Assembly: GCA_963693365.1 (NCBI GenBank)
Contig: CAVNZM010000004.1
Location: 13,206,001-13,270,000, forward strand
Origin: Amoebidium appalachense
Taxonomy: Eukaryota; Ichthyosporea
Length of the DNA: 64,000 nt
Reading direction: 5' to 3'
A model generated the notes under the pieces. The model saw only the letters and a list, made by a program, of their open reading frames with translations. It did not search any database and had not been told where the DNA came from. Both the position numbers and the translations under genes were made by a program. Position 1 is the first letter of the stretch; each line of letters begins with the position of its first letter. This document shows, piece after piece, positions 54,809 through 64,000 of the stretch.

Positions 54809-57573
54809 AAAAAGAAAAAAAAAGAAAAGAAAAAAAAAAAACGAAAAAGAAAGAAAGAAAAAACCTTCTCACCCACCCTCCCCTGCAGCATAGCGGCCAA
54901 CACCAGCCTCAAGGACTATGCTGCATGTGCCGACAGTGTGTCTCTTTGTCTGTCTAAGACCCTGGGTGCACCAGTGGGCTCAGTCCTGGTTGGCACAAGA
55001 GATCACATAGAGAGGGTACTGCCACATCCCCCCCCTCCCCCCCCCCCTCCCCCCCCCCCCCCCCAAAAAAGAAAGAAAGAACAAAGGGGGAAAAAAAAGG
55101 ACACAGAAAAACACAAAAAAACTACCGGTTTCCAAGTAAGCGTTAATGATCTGCTCTCACTTGGATTTCATCCCTCCCAACCCAATTCACTTGCGCTGTC
55201 TTCACCAACGATATGACGTAAGGATAGGTACGGAACCGTAGGGGGCATATACAACGACGATTTTTTTTTTCTTTTCTTGGGGGGGGGGGGGGGGGGGGGG
55301 GTTTGAGGAGGTGGCGGTAACTGTTGGGGGCGGTGGTGGTGGTGGTGTTGTTTGGGGGGAGGAGGGGGCCGGGGGGGGGGGGGGGGGGGGGGGGTGGAAA
55401 CCTCAAAAGCAGATTGTTTTGAAACGGCATGAGTGTGGTGCTGACAGGTTCTATGCAGGCACGTAAGTTCCGCAAGGTGGTTGGGGGAGGCTGGCGGCAA
55501 GGCGGCATCTTGGCTGCAGCTGGGCTCTATGCAATCAAGAATAACTTCGGAGATGTGATCAAGGTAAAAACATACCTATGGGGTAGCAAGACACAAAATA
55601 ACGGTGGAAGCGACCGTTTTAGAGATATCTGATTGGTCAAGATCAAAGTTTATGAGCCAATCGAAATCTTTTGCATCCTTTCTTTTGGCGGGAAACTTCG
55701 TGATATCACGCCCCAGCCTGCAGGCCGCAATACAAGTCAGACAGTGTGTATATCGGTTTATGAGTTTTCATTTGGTTTCAGCAGACCTCGTTATTTTCCT
55801 ATTCCTGTTTTTCTGTTTCCTGTTCACTGTCTCATTTGCAATTTTAGCTCAGGAGCACGTATACGCGCAATGTCGTCCAAGCGCTCCTACGGGAGTTCAC
55901 TTCAGCAGCAGCACTTGACGACCTGAGCAACCTCAGTCCGAGGTCCAGAAAGCGAGCACGCGACCGTGATTACTCGAAAGAGCGAAGAAAGTGAAAGAGG
56001 GAAGAGACATTACATAGACGACAGGCTGAAAAGGGCAAAAAAAAAAATGGATCTTTTCTTTTCCTTCGCGTTTCAAAATTTTGTTCTTTTTATCGAGTTT
56101 CCAGTCAGTGTGTGTTGTTTACAACGGTGTGTGGTTGCCGCAAAGTTTTGGAATGCGCCATTTGTAACGATTGGCTGAAACAGCACCATTGCTGCTATGC
56201 CGTTGACCAATAAGAACTCGCTTAAAAAGTCGTAGACCGCTATTTTGTGTCTTGCTACCCCATAATAAATGTGTGATGTGTATATTTATTTAGTTTCCAC
56301 TTCTAGACGAATAAGGGGAAGAGTTAAAGATGGATGTGTCCTTGATGTTAGTTCAGTTGGGAACCCTTCCCTTTAAACGGTATGTCTGTAAGGGGCACCC
56401 TCCGCCCTCCGCACCGTCCCCACCACCACAAGGGGACCGGCTGATCATGGGCTCTCATAGGCAACTCCTGTGTGCGTGTTTGTTGGGTTCCCTGTATTTC
56501 GTTTTTTTTCTTTTTTCCATATTCATACTCACTTTCCAGCATCTAGTGCCTACCACCTGCCTCCCCATCCTCTTCCCCACCGATTTTTTCGCTGCTGAAA
56601 GTTGTTTGTCACGGCCTGAAATGTGATTGGCTGTGCTACCCTGGATCATGTATTGAATGGTGGTGGATGGGTAGTCATTTTGAGTGCTGTCTCCCTGCGG
56701 TTTCTCTAATATACCTTGTATGTTGCCGCAGGGGACAGTCACTAGACAATGTTTGATCGGTACGTCACGGCATTTTATTATCTAATTTTTGGTTCGTTCA
56801 AATTTGCGCTATATAGCTAATACTAGTTAACAAAAGACATGATCTGCCTGTCTAGGCGTTCTAAAATGCTAATTAACATGCCTTTATTTACATTTGAAAA
56901 CCTTTGGAGCTATCTGATTGTTGAATACATATCAAGGGATTTGATTCGTGATTACGACTACATAGACCCGGCGGGGGACGTCCCGCAGCGTAGTAGGGCC
57001 CAGCCACTTACGTAAGCCAGCGGGGATAAAGCCTTGGAGACTAGTGGACGGGATGCATGGGTCGGTGTGTGTGTGGGTGGGGGGGGGGGGTGGGGGGTGG
57101 GGGGGGGGCAGGGAGGGGCGGGAGAGAGGGGGGGGGGGGGGGGGATGATTGGTGATGGGGGGGAAGGGGGGGGGGGGGGGGGGGGGGGGGGAGGGGGGGG
57201 TAAGGATGGGATTGGTGTCAGAGTTAGCATGCCAATGTTGGGCGATCGGGCTCGGACTTAGTTCCGGGTTGGGAGATTCGGTGGCGTAGAAATGGGGAGG
57301 GGATCCGTGGGGCGTGGAGGAGGGCAGGGAACGTTCAAAGACTGACTTAGGTACGCAGGATGTGCACGACCGAGCCAAGCTGCTGGGTGACGGCTTGGGA
57401 AAAATGGGCTTCAAGATCAATGCCGGCTGTAAGCAACCCCCCCTTCACCCCCCCCCCAATATATCTATATCTATATATATATATAAACAATGATAATAAT
57501 AATAAAATGATCATAGTAAGTATATAAATAAATATATCTAAGAAAAAAGATGGGGAGGGGGGGTGGAGGATGT

Positions 57574-57611
<38 letters not shown>

Positions 57612-58684
57612 AGAGAGGATGTGTGTATGTGCCTGTGTCTGTGTGTCACCTTCACGTGGTCTCTCATGCATTGACACGAACGCAGACCACCTGTGATTCC
57701 GCATGCGCATAAACTAAGGTTGCATACAGATCTACCCACCACTGAAGCCTTCTATCTTTCCATCTTTCCTGTTTTCTGGATGAATGGGTTCTTTGCCTAT
57801 ATGCATAGACAGATTCATTGTTGTCTTCCGCACAACCTCTCCTTCTTCCCCACTCCCCTCGCTGCCTCCAACCCCTCAGTTCATCCCCCCCCCTTCCCCC
57901 CCCCCTCCCCCCCCCCCCCTCCCCTCTCCCACCCCCCTCTTGTTTCTGTCCTGTGCAGGCTGCATGTCACAAGTTTCATGCCTTCCGTGTCTGTTTTCAA
58001 GGCATGGCACCCTGCTCTGTAGTGCCACCTACCTTTGTGTGCCTCCTTGTAGTGGTGCCCTCTGTTGGGTGATGTGGTGCGGTGGTTTTGTCAGTGTGCT
58101 GCATCGGTCCCCTCCCCTGTCCCTATTTCAGTCACAAATGCGAAAGTTGGGAGAATCTATCAAAAAAACAAGGACAGAGATCTGACTTTGGTGCAGTTGG
58201 GGGGCAGGTGGACACCAACATGGTGTTTGCCGACATGAGTGAGGTCACACAGCGCACGGGCCTGGACTGGGCTGCCGTGGCCGAAAGGCTGAGGGCAGAG
58301 GGCATCATGATCTTCGGGCCCAGGAGAGGTGTGCTCTCTCTCCCTCACTCCCTCCCCCCCCCCCCCCCTCCCCCCCCCCCCCCCCTCCCCTTCTTTCTCT
58401 CTCCTCTCTGCCCCCCCCCCCCCTCCCCCTCCCCCCCCCCCCCCCCCCCCCCTCACCACCCCTGCCCCTGTGCCTGCCCCTCTCCGTCTACTTTATCTCC
58501 TGTTCTCTGCAGTCTTCCCTACCCCCCCCCCCCCCCCCCCCGGGTCACTCTCTTAATGTCTCTCTGTGCATGTGTTTGTGTGTGTATACAGGTGTGGACT
58601 AATCAGAGAGACTTTGTGTGTCCCCTTTGTACGTGGAGTGCCCACGAGTACTTGCATGTGGTTTCCGTATGATGGTTTTGTGTT

Positions 58685-58726
<42 letters not shown>

Positions 58727-59199
58727 ATTAACACAAAACCACCCAACAACCACAACCAAAAATCATTATAAATAATAATACCTTTATTCTCTGGAACCAA
58801 ACCGCGTTGTATCAGTTAAAAAGTAGTTGGATCTCGGACACAGAGTGTCACTTCTTATTGAGTAAAGATCGTAAGCAATGATTACACCCTCTGTAGGTTT
58901 TGCTTAATGACTTCATGATGCTTTGCCTGGAAATTCGGACAGGTGAATTCACTGCCCCTATGAAGGTATATGTCTCCTGGGGAAGGGGAGAGGGGGGAGG
59001 GGGGAAACCACTTCCACACATACATACGATCAGTGAAAACGTTTTTCGGATCAGTCCCGCTAACACGGGTGGTGCAGGTGAGACAGCAAAAACGAGGCTG
59101 GTACTGCACCATCAGGCCCCGAGAGAGTCGGTGGTGCGCATGTTGGAAATCATCGAAGAGATGATAGCCCAGGCAGAGGCAAAGACTGCAACACAGTAG
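48094..59199 (+). CDS. L-threonine aldolase, probably mitochondrial, 13 exons
   Basis: PLP enzyme that splits threonine to glycine and acetaldehyde (beta-eliminating lyase family). Exons: 48094-48164, 48938-49017, 49641-49708, 51076-51143, 51453-51543, 52130-52241, 53267-53365, 53998-54097, 54889-55015, 55459-55563, 57359-57428, 58197-58328, 59078-59199. All have GT..AG borders, every phase matches, and the sum is 1245 nt (414 residues plus TAG). Residues 1-50 are rich in Arg, Ser, Thr and hydrophobics and nearly free of acidic residues, as in a mitochondrial presequence. Family landmarks: DLRSDT (58-63), [17 protein letters not shown] (112-117), H138 (ring stacking), ENTLGG, HIDGAR with D222 and R225, and [14 protein letters not shown] with PLP lysine K253. 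The C-terminus is [17 protein letters not shown]…. Introns carry three SINE-like elements and a possible nested exon. Confidence 0.93.
48476..48535. repeat. (CT)n microsatellite
   Basis: CT repeat followed by CT-rich sequence and a C16+ tract, in the first threonine aldolase intron. Confidence 0.95.
50134..50390 (+). repeat. Poly-C-tailed SINE-like element, family B, copy 2
   Basis: Starts CATAAGCAACCCTGCTCGTC, ends ACGCATTCAAAC followed by C17. Closely matches 4883-5138 and 52549-52811. In the third threonine aldolase intron, sense. Confidence 0.8.
50803..51061 (+). repeat. Poly-C-tailed SINE-like element, family A, 5'-truncated
   Basis: Begins inside the element at GTTGACCCACCCAAGTTC directly after a long C tract, and ends GCATTCAAAA plus C14. 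The 5' truncation with an intact 3' end is what incomplete reverse transcription would leave. Its poly-C tail ends only 14 nt before the threonine aldolase exon at 51076. Confidence 0.8.
52549..52811 (+). repeat. Poly-C-tailed SINE-like element, family B, copy 3
   Basis: Starts AAGCAACCCTGCTCGTCTCT after a C7 run and ends GCATTCAAAA plus about 26 C. Stem 52605-52617 pairs with 52647-52659 using G-U pairs. In the threonine aldolase intron 52242-53266, sense. Confidence 0.8.
53213..53265. repeat. (CA)n microsatellite at a 3' splice site
   Basis: The CA run ends in the CACAG acceptor of the threonine aldolase exon at 53267. Confidence 0.95.
55683..55695 (+). promoter_or_regulatory. E2F-like site inside a threonine aldolase intron
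   Basis: TTTTGGCGGGAAA matches the E2F consensus TTTSGCGGGAAA. A GATTGGTC / GCCAATCG pair lies just upstream (about 55631-55666). These look like a promoter for a nested transcript, but no expression evidence is available. Confidence 0.45.
55848..55994 (+). CDS. Possible nested gene or alternative last exon in threonine aldolase intron 10
   Basis: A strong polypyrimidine tract ending CAATTTTAG precedes an open frame of 48 residues beginning [20 protein letters not shown] and ending [22 protein letters not shown] at 55992-55994. The tail has basic clusters like a nuclear localisation signal. An in-frame TAG lies exactly at the acceptor, so it must be joined by splicing. It could attach in frame to threonine aldolase exon 10 (phase 0), or belong to a small gene driven from the E2F/CCAAT cluster. 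AATAAA follows at 56264. Unrecognised family. Confidence 0.4.
   Translation, partial: LRSTYTRNVVQALLREFTSAAALDDLSNLSPRSRKRARDRDYSKERRK
56264..56269 (+). terminator. Candidate polyadenylation signal within intron 10
   Basis: AATAAA followed at once by TGTGTGATGTGT, a GT-rich downstream element, 270 nt after the stop of the 55848-55994 frame. Confidence 0.4.
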
Positions 59200-60289
59200 C
59201 TCAAGATTGGGATTGGGAATCCATTACATTTGAAACAACCAAAAAAGTAGGAATATTGCAATTGGGACACAGTGATGTATTGGTGCATGAATGTGCTTGT
59301 CGATGGCGATGGTGGTATTATGCTGTTTGTTGTTTGTTGTTTTTCGAGATTCAACACTCGCAAGTGAATATGTACCATTGATGACGTAGGTTTATCCGAG
59401 CGTTGCAAGCTGCTTATGGTTTAGAACGTAATACAATCTCAAGCTCACGGGCACAAACAAATATCTGTACAGTATGGCCATGAGAGCCTTGCCATGGCAC
59501 CTATGTGCATCAGCCCGAAGTACCAAAAAGAAGCAGTTGGGTCGGATACAGTTGCTAAGTTTTTGAACACACGCAATTGTGATGCCAGGTGTAAGCATGC
59601 ACGTGACCACACCTGAGACGAAATAAAAATGTAAATTCTGCAGCTCATCATCCGTACCAGCACATTCATGATGTTAAGTCCGGAGATTCCCTCCTCCCCC
59701 CCCCCCCCCCCCCCCCCCCTTCCCCTCCCCCCCCCCCCCCCTCTCCCCCTGCCCCCCCTTCCCCCGGAGCGCCATGCAGCAAAACCTAAGTAACAATAAG
59801 TGAGCTGGACTCTGCTCTCCCACAACAATCATAAAGCCTCGCTACCCTTGCTATCAACCCTAACTCTAAGCGGCCTCTTGTGTTATCCTGCATCTGAAGG
59901 TCTAGCCTGAGGTCACGTTCTGTTGCCCCCGTATAATGACCTGCATTTGCACACCTTTGTTCTCCTGTGTGTATGCATGTGCCTGCTGCCGCACGTGTGT
60001 ACACACGTGCACACATCGTGTGGCTGTGTGTGTATATGTGGGAGCGCGAGCGGCCCCCGCTGATGTAGTGCTTACGTGTTCAAAGGTTTGCGTGGCTGTG
60101 TCTGTCTAACGGTTTGTGTGGGTGAGACACAGTGCCCTTGCATGTGTATACTTTCGCACGCGTGCGTGCGTGCGTGTACGATGTTTGTATGTGTGTGCGT
60201 GTCTGTGTGTATTTTATGTGTGACTAATGTTAGTCTGAGTGCATGCGTACATCCACGCATGTATTTGTATGGATGTGCTTGTGTGTGTG

Positions 60290-60343
<54 letters not shown>

Positions 60344-60344
60344 C

Positions 60345-60406
<62 letters not shown>

Positions 60407-61418
60407 TGTGTGTGTGTGTGTGTGCACGCGCGCGCATGCGTGTGGGTGGGTGGTGTTAAAGCTACTTCACGGCGTGTGTCCGTCCTTGCCTGTTGTCTCA
60501 CTGTTTGTAAGGTGCATATGCACTTGCACATAACTTATGTGAACAACACACGCGCTTGTAAGGCTCTCTCAGGCTGTTTGTATGCGTGCACGTGTATCTG
60601 CGTGCGTTGCACATCATGATGTGCTTGTTCTTGTTGGCCCTGTTTGTCCCTGTGCTTACAGAGTGCATGGCAGTAAACGTGGAAGGAGGATCTTGAGAGC
60701 GGGAGAAAGAGGGAGGGGGGGGGAGGGGGGGGGGGGGAGGGGGGGGGGAAGCGCTTCGAGAGCCCCAGAGGGGAGGGTTGATTTCTGACCGGGGTGCCTT
60801 CTACACGCGTAGCCCACCGTATTTGGATAATATTGCATGCTCCAGAAACGTTTCTTGCCAAGTTTATTGGTGTTCTATTTGCTTGTGGCACTTACAGTGT
60901 GAAGGCGTGGCGAAGGTGTTCTAAAATGCATCTAAAATTAAAAAACTAAAACAGGCTCGAATCGAAGAAAGTTCCAAAACATTTATGGCTAGTACAGGCT
61001 GTTTTTGATTGGCTTATTCTAACGGTCGTTCCGAAAAACCAATCAGAACAGACATCTGCTTAGCTAGGGAATTCTATTCGCATTCCGTTAACCTACGTTG
61101 CTGCCCTCCTGTGTTCAGTGTACATACGTGTGTAATGGTGTTATTTTCTCTGTCGTTCTCCTTTACGAGGGGTATTTAGTATAAAATGATTGATTATTCA
61201 GGAGTTAAGAAACAACACCCTGTACTTGCACGTAGCTACACAAGCAAAAAGCATGGTCTGCCTTTTCGCTTTAGCCTGACAAGCTACACCCCTTACGAAT
61301 CCTTTCATAGTGCACACCTTACTCTTGCCACCAAAGCAGTCAGCTAACGTCAAAAAGAACCTACACCGAAACTTTCCCTAGAAACATTAAACTCTAAGGC
61401 ACACATACATTATCAACC
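59200..61418. other. Intergenic region upstream of the glycosyltransferase gene
   Basis: Candidate threonine aldolase poly-A signal AATAAA at 59622-59627. Poly-C/T block 59694-59765, (TG)n at 60283-60423, poly-G 60714-60748. GATTGG at 61007-61012 and CCAATC at 61039-61044 form an inverted CCAAT pair, and TATAAAA lies at 61180-61186 ahead of the next gene. No supported exon. Confidence 0.5.
60283..60423. repeat. (TG)n microsatellite
   Basis: TG repeat with a TGACAC interruption at 60341-60346, intergenic. Confidence 0.95.
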
Positions 61419-62726
61419 ATGTCCTCTTCACGTATTCTTTGGGGTGGTGAGCTAAAAGAAGGCGACCCAGGCAACCGAAACCCCCTAGTAGTTGCGCGGG
61501 CCACTTTAAACGTCCGCCGATCCCTTGCTGCCGCACTCAGTGTCGTTGTTCTCCTTTTTCTGTTCTACCAAGTCAGTAGGCCCCCTGTGACCCTGTCGAT
61601 AGAAGCTACTAGCATTGAGGGTCTTGCTTCAGCAAATATAAACTCATTAATAGAGCAAACTCGAAAGCAGGAAGGGGATAGCTTGCCACCAGTGGTAAAG
61701 CAAGTTCAGTTGGACGAGGAAGCAGAGTATATGGTTGCACAAAACCAACCGCCACCACCACTTTCTGACACCCCCACACCACCTGCGGTTGAGACACCAG
61801 AGACACATGGAACAGCGTCAGCTATCCCTTCTTCCCAAACACCCGCGGAAACACGTTTGGAACCAACATCTGCCCTTCAGTTCGCAAACTCCACAACCGA
61901 ACCTAGCGAGGTGCCCGTCATACCATTTGTCAACATCGTGTTTGCTTTCCGCGACCGCCTCCCAAGGTTGGTGAACCTTCTAAGTCGGCTGGAGCGCATT
62001 AGCACCGACTATGGCGACACACGGTTCCGCGTTATTGTCTCCGACTACGACTCGCCGCTGAAAACAGTGGAGGCCACACGATACATCCTCAATAGTTGGG
62101 CACACGAAACAGGGATAGAGGTCAAATACGTTAATGTTCCGATCCCCAAGCCGCAGGATCCAAGCAAGGGGGTGACGTTTAACAAGGCCCTTACCATAGT
62201 ACACGGGGTGAATTTGGTAACTAATGCAGACGACATAGTATTCATCTGTGACGTGGACATGTATCTACCTCTCAATATCTTTGATGCTGTACGGGAAAAC
62301 TGCGAGAAAGGAGTGAGGTTCTATGCCCCTGTTTGCTTTTCCCTGTCCCAGCCCGCTGACGGTATGGACCAGTATCTTGGCGCCGGTGAGCGTCGGACAC
62401 CAGGGAGAAAAACAGATGCAGCTCAGATTGAGAAGGCGTCACTTGGTAAGGATTCGAACGAGAGGCAGCCGGGAAGAGGGTTGGGCTTTTGGAGACACTC
62501 TGGCTATGGCAATGTTGCCTTGTACAAGTATGACTGGAATAGGGTGGGTGATGTAGTGGGCCAGTTTATTAATCAGAGTAAGTGGGGCCACGAGGACTTG
62601 CATATATTTGGGGAGTTGAATGCAAAACTGAAGGCAGAGAGGAACGAGTTGAGGGGGTTTTACCACTTGTGGCACCCACGGGCTGAGTGGCAGGTGGATA
62701 ACGGAGAGCATAAGGGTGTGCTATAG
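61419..62726 (+). CDS. Intronless type II Golgi glycosyltransferase, chondroitin GalNAc-transferase-like
   Basis: 435 residues, single exon, TAG at the end. A short cytosolic part is followed by one membrane anchor (about 35-52, RSLAAALSVVVLLFLFYQV), then a Pro/Thr/Glu-rich stem to about 165, then a catalytic domain. Visible motifs: VIVSDYDSP (206-213), FICDVDMYLP with the metal-binding DVD at 278-280, FYAPVCFS, GFWRHSGYGNVALYK, KWGHEDLHIFGEL with WGHED at 389-393, and RGFYHLWHP. The order DxD, GFWRxxGYG, WGxED, HLWH is that of animal CSGALNACT/chondroitin synthase catalytic domains, which transfer GalNAc or GlcA from UDP-sugars. The exact acceptor here is unknown. The lack of introns stands out beside its intron-rich neighbours. 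Confidence 0.85.
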   Translation: MSSSRILWGGELKEGDPGNRNPLVVARATLNVRRSLAAALSVVVLLFLFYQVSRPPVTLSIEATSIEGLASANINSLIEQTRKQEGDSLPPVVKQVQLDEEAEYMVAQNQPPPPLSDTPTPPAVETPETHGTASAIPSSQTPAETRLEPTSALQFANSTTEPSEVPVIPFVNIVFAFRDRLPRLVNLLSRLERISTDYGDTRFRVIVSDYDSPLKTVEATRYILNSWAHETGIEVKYVNVPIPKPQDPSKGVTFNKALTIVHGVNLVTNADDIVFICDVDMYLPLNIFDAVRENCEKGVRFYAPVCFSLSQPADGMDQYLGAGERRTPGRKTDAAQIEKASLGKDSNERQPGRGLGFWRHSGYGNVALYKYDWNRVGDVVGQFINQSKWGHEDLHIFGELNAKLKAERNELRGFYHLWHPRAEWQVDNGEHKGVL

Positions 62727-63471
62727 CCCCAGAGTTTATACTATGGGGTGTGTATATAGGCATTTTCAGGCCTGTTTTAGTAAGAACACTGATGTGTTTT
62801 TTTTTCTTTTTCTTTTTTATCTTATGGCTTTTCTGAGATTCTGGGGCCTAGGTCATTTGCAAGGCCGTTGGGCGTGTTCGACCTTACAAATGCCAGTCGC
62901 GCTTCTTTAAAGACCATTATAGTTTTTTTAAAAAATGTAAATTTATAAAGCACACCACATAAGGCTCCGGTGTCTTTAACCATCTTTTGGTGGTAACTCG
63001 TTACCTTCAGGCATTTTTTCCCCGAAGAAGTTGTTTCCTGGGTGCGGTGACTGTGTGAAGATGGTGGGGGATCCGGAAAAACGTGGTCGGTAGGTGCCCC
63101 TATGTAAGAAAACTTGTATACAAGTGCCACCGGTGATGCTTGACGGCAGGTTTGAATAAGCAAACCATAAAATCCGTACATGGTTTCTTCCAAAGCTATG
63201 CAACATACTTCTAGGGCCGACTGAACTCGTATAGTACCTTATGGGCACCCGGGGCGTGTCGAAACCCCCCTGCGTGCGCTGTACCTGCGCACACACACCC
63301 GCACCGGACGCGGCACGCGCTCACACAAAACAAAAAAGTAGTACACACCACGCACACACACACACACACAGCCTGGAGAGAGAAGAGAGAGAGGGAGAGA
63401 GAGAGAGCTGGAGAGAGAGAGAGAGAGAGGGAGAGGGAGCTATCTAGAGGGAGAGAGAGTGTGAGAGAGAG

Positions 63472-63563
<92 letters not shown>

Positions 63564-64000
63564 CACACACAAACGCTCACTCACTCACGCGGACACGTCT
63601 CTCCGACACATATGCACCCAAAATATGCACCCACCCCCAACACCACACACCCACGCACCACCCATGCATCCATCCCGGGGCGACAAGCAAACAAAGCACA
63701 TGAACACTATGGCCGTCTGAGGGACGCCCCCTTCGCAGAGGGTGAAAGTGATAGTAAGAAAAACTACAGTATTGATCTGCACTACCAGTGTGTGTGCACT
63801 TCAAGCGAGCTCGACTGACCAGCGGGGGCCAAACATGTCAGCCTTACAGCTGGCACGTGCTCTAGCTTGTATGTACGATAAATCGGCGCTAGCTGGCTGA
63901 GATGCAGTTCACCTATTGTAAATTAATAAAAAGTGTTTCTAAAAAAAAATCGGTCTCTACGTGCGTTTTGTGCCCCTATTCAGCTATGCCTTTATTAAGA
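62727..64000. other. 3' flank with GA and CA repeats
   Basis: Unique sequence to about 63240, then GA-rich (63376-63475) and (CA)n (63474-63561) tracts. The minus-strand frame 63193-62822 has no recognisable feature and is not called. AATAAA occurs at 63925-63930. No supported gene. Confidence 0.5.
63474..63561. repeat. (CA)n microsatellite
   Basis: Pure CA repeat adjoining a GA-rich tract. Confidence 0.95.

Noticed and set aside
62822-63193. Minus-strand frame of 123 residues downstream of the glycosyltransferase
   Set aside because: No recognisable domain, no splice or promoter context, and it begins over the 3' flank; kept out for lack of support.

Overview
This window is eukaryotic nuclear DNA with many spliceosomal introns. 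Genes are broken into exons of about 40-250 bp with GT..AG borders, on both strands. Introns are full of dinucleotide repeats, (CA)n/(TG)n and (CT)n, and of very long poly-C/poly-G tracts. The gene content (a PPR protein, a mitochondrial-type threonine aldolase, a Golgi-type GalNAc/glucuronyl-transferase-like enzyme, a secreted beta-helix protein) fits a unicellular eukaryote. The glycosyltransferase looks like animal chondroitin synthesis enzymes, so a unicellular relative of animals is possible, but I cannot place the organism firmly. Layout: (1) 831-15858, + strand: a PPR (helical-repeat) protein gene of at least 24 exons, with a tRNA-Ser gene inside one intron. (2) 18584-20691, - strand, convergent with it: a three-exon gene whose protein joins a cysteine-rich zinc-finger half to a C-terminal half carrying a PD-(D/E)XK nuclease-like signature. 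(3) 27422-36356 is a direct segmental duplication of 12594-21241. It holds the last five exons of the PPR gene and a decayed copy of the zinc-finger/nuclease gene. The first copy is interrupted at its end by 4.1 kb (21242-25322) that the second lacks; this insert carries a tandemly doubled promoter plus first exon of an unidentified gene. (4) 27031-27399 is an inverted copy of one PPR exon at the left edge of the second copy. (5) 37287-38000 is a third, inverted, broken copy of the zinc-finger/nuclease gene. (6) 40536-45463, - strand: a secreted Thr/Pro-rich protein with GGA(I/L/V) and FxxN beta-helix repeats. (7) 48094-59199, + strand: a 13-exon threonine aldolase gene, which I could splice in silico to a continuous 414-residue frame; a possible nested gene or alternative last exon lies in its tenth intron. 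(8) 61419-62726, + strand: an intronless type II membrane glycosyltransferase. The parts most worth a second look are a family of poly-C-tailed, structured SINE-like repeats (eight copies or fragments); an intron style in which a poly-C tract follows the 5' splice site, (CA)n-CAG or a poly-G tract sits near the 3' splice site, and poly-C often abuts poly-A; and the multicopy zinc-finger/PD-(D/E)XK-like gene. Exon borders given for the PPR gene upstream of 3045 and between 3831 and 3953 are less certain than the rest. Homopolymer lengths may be affected by sequencing error.
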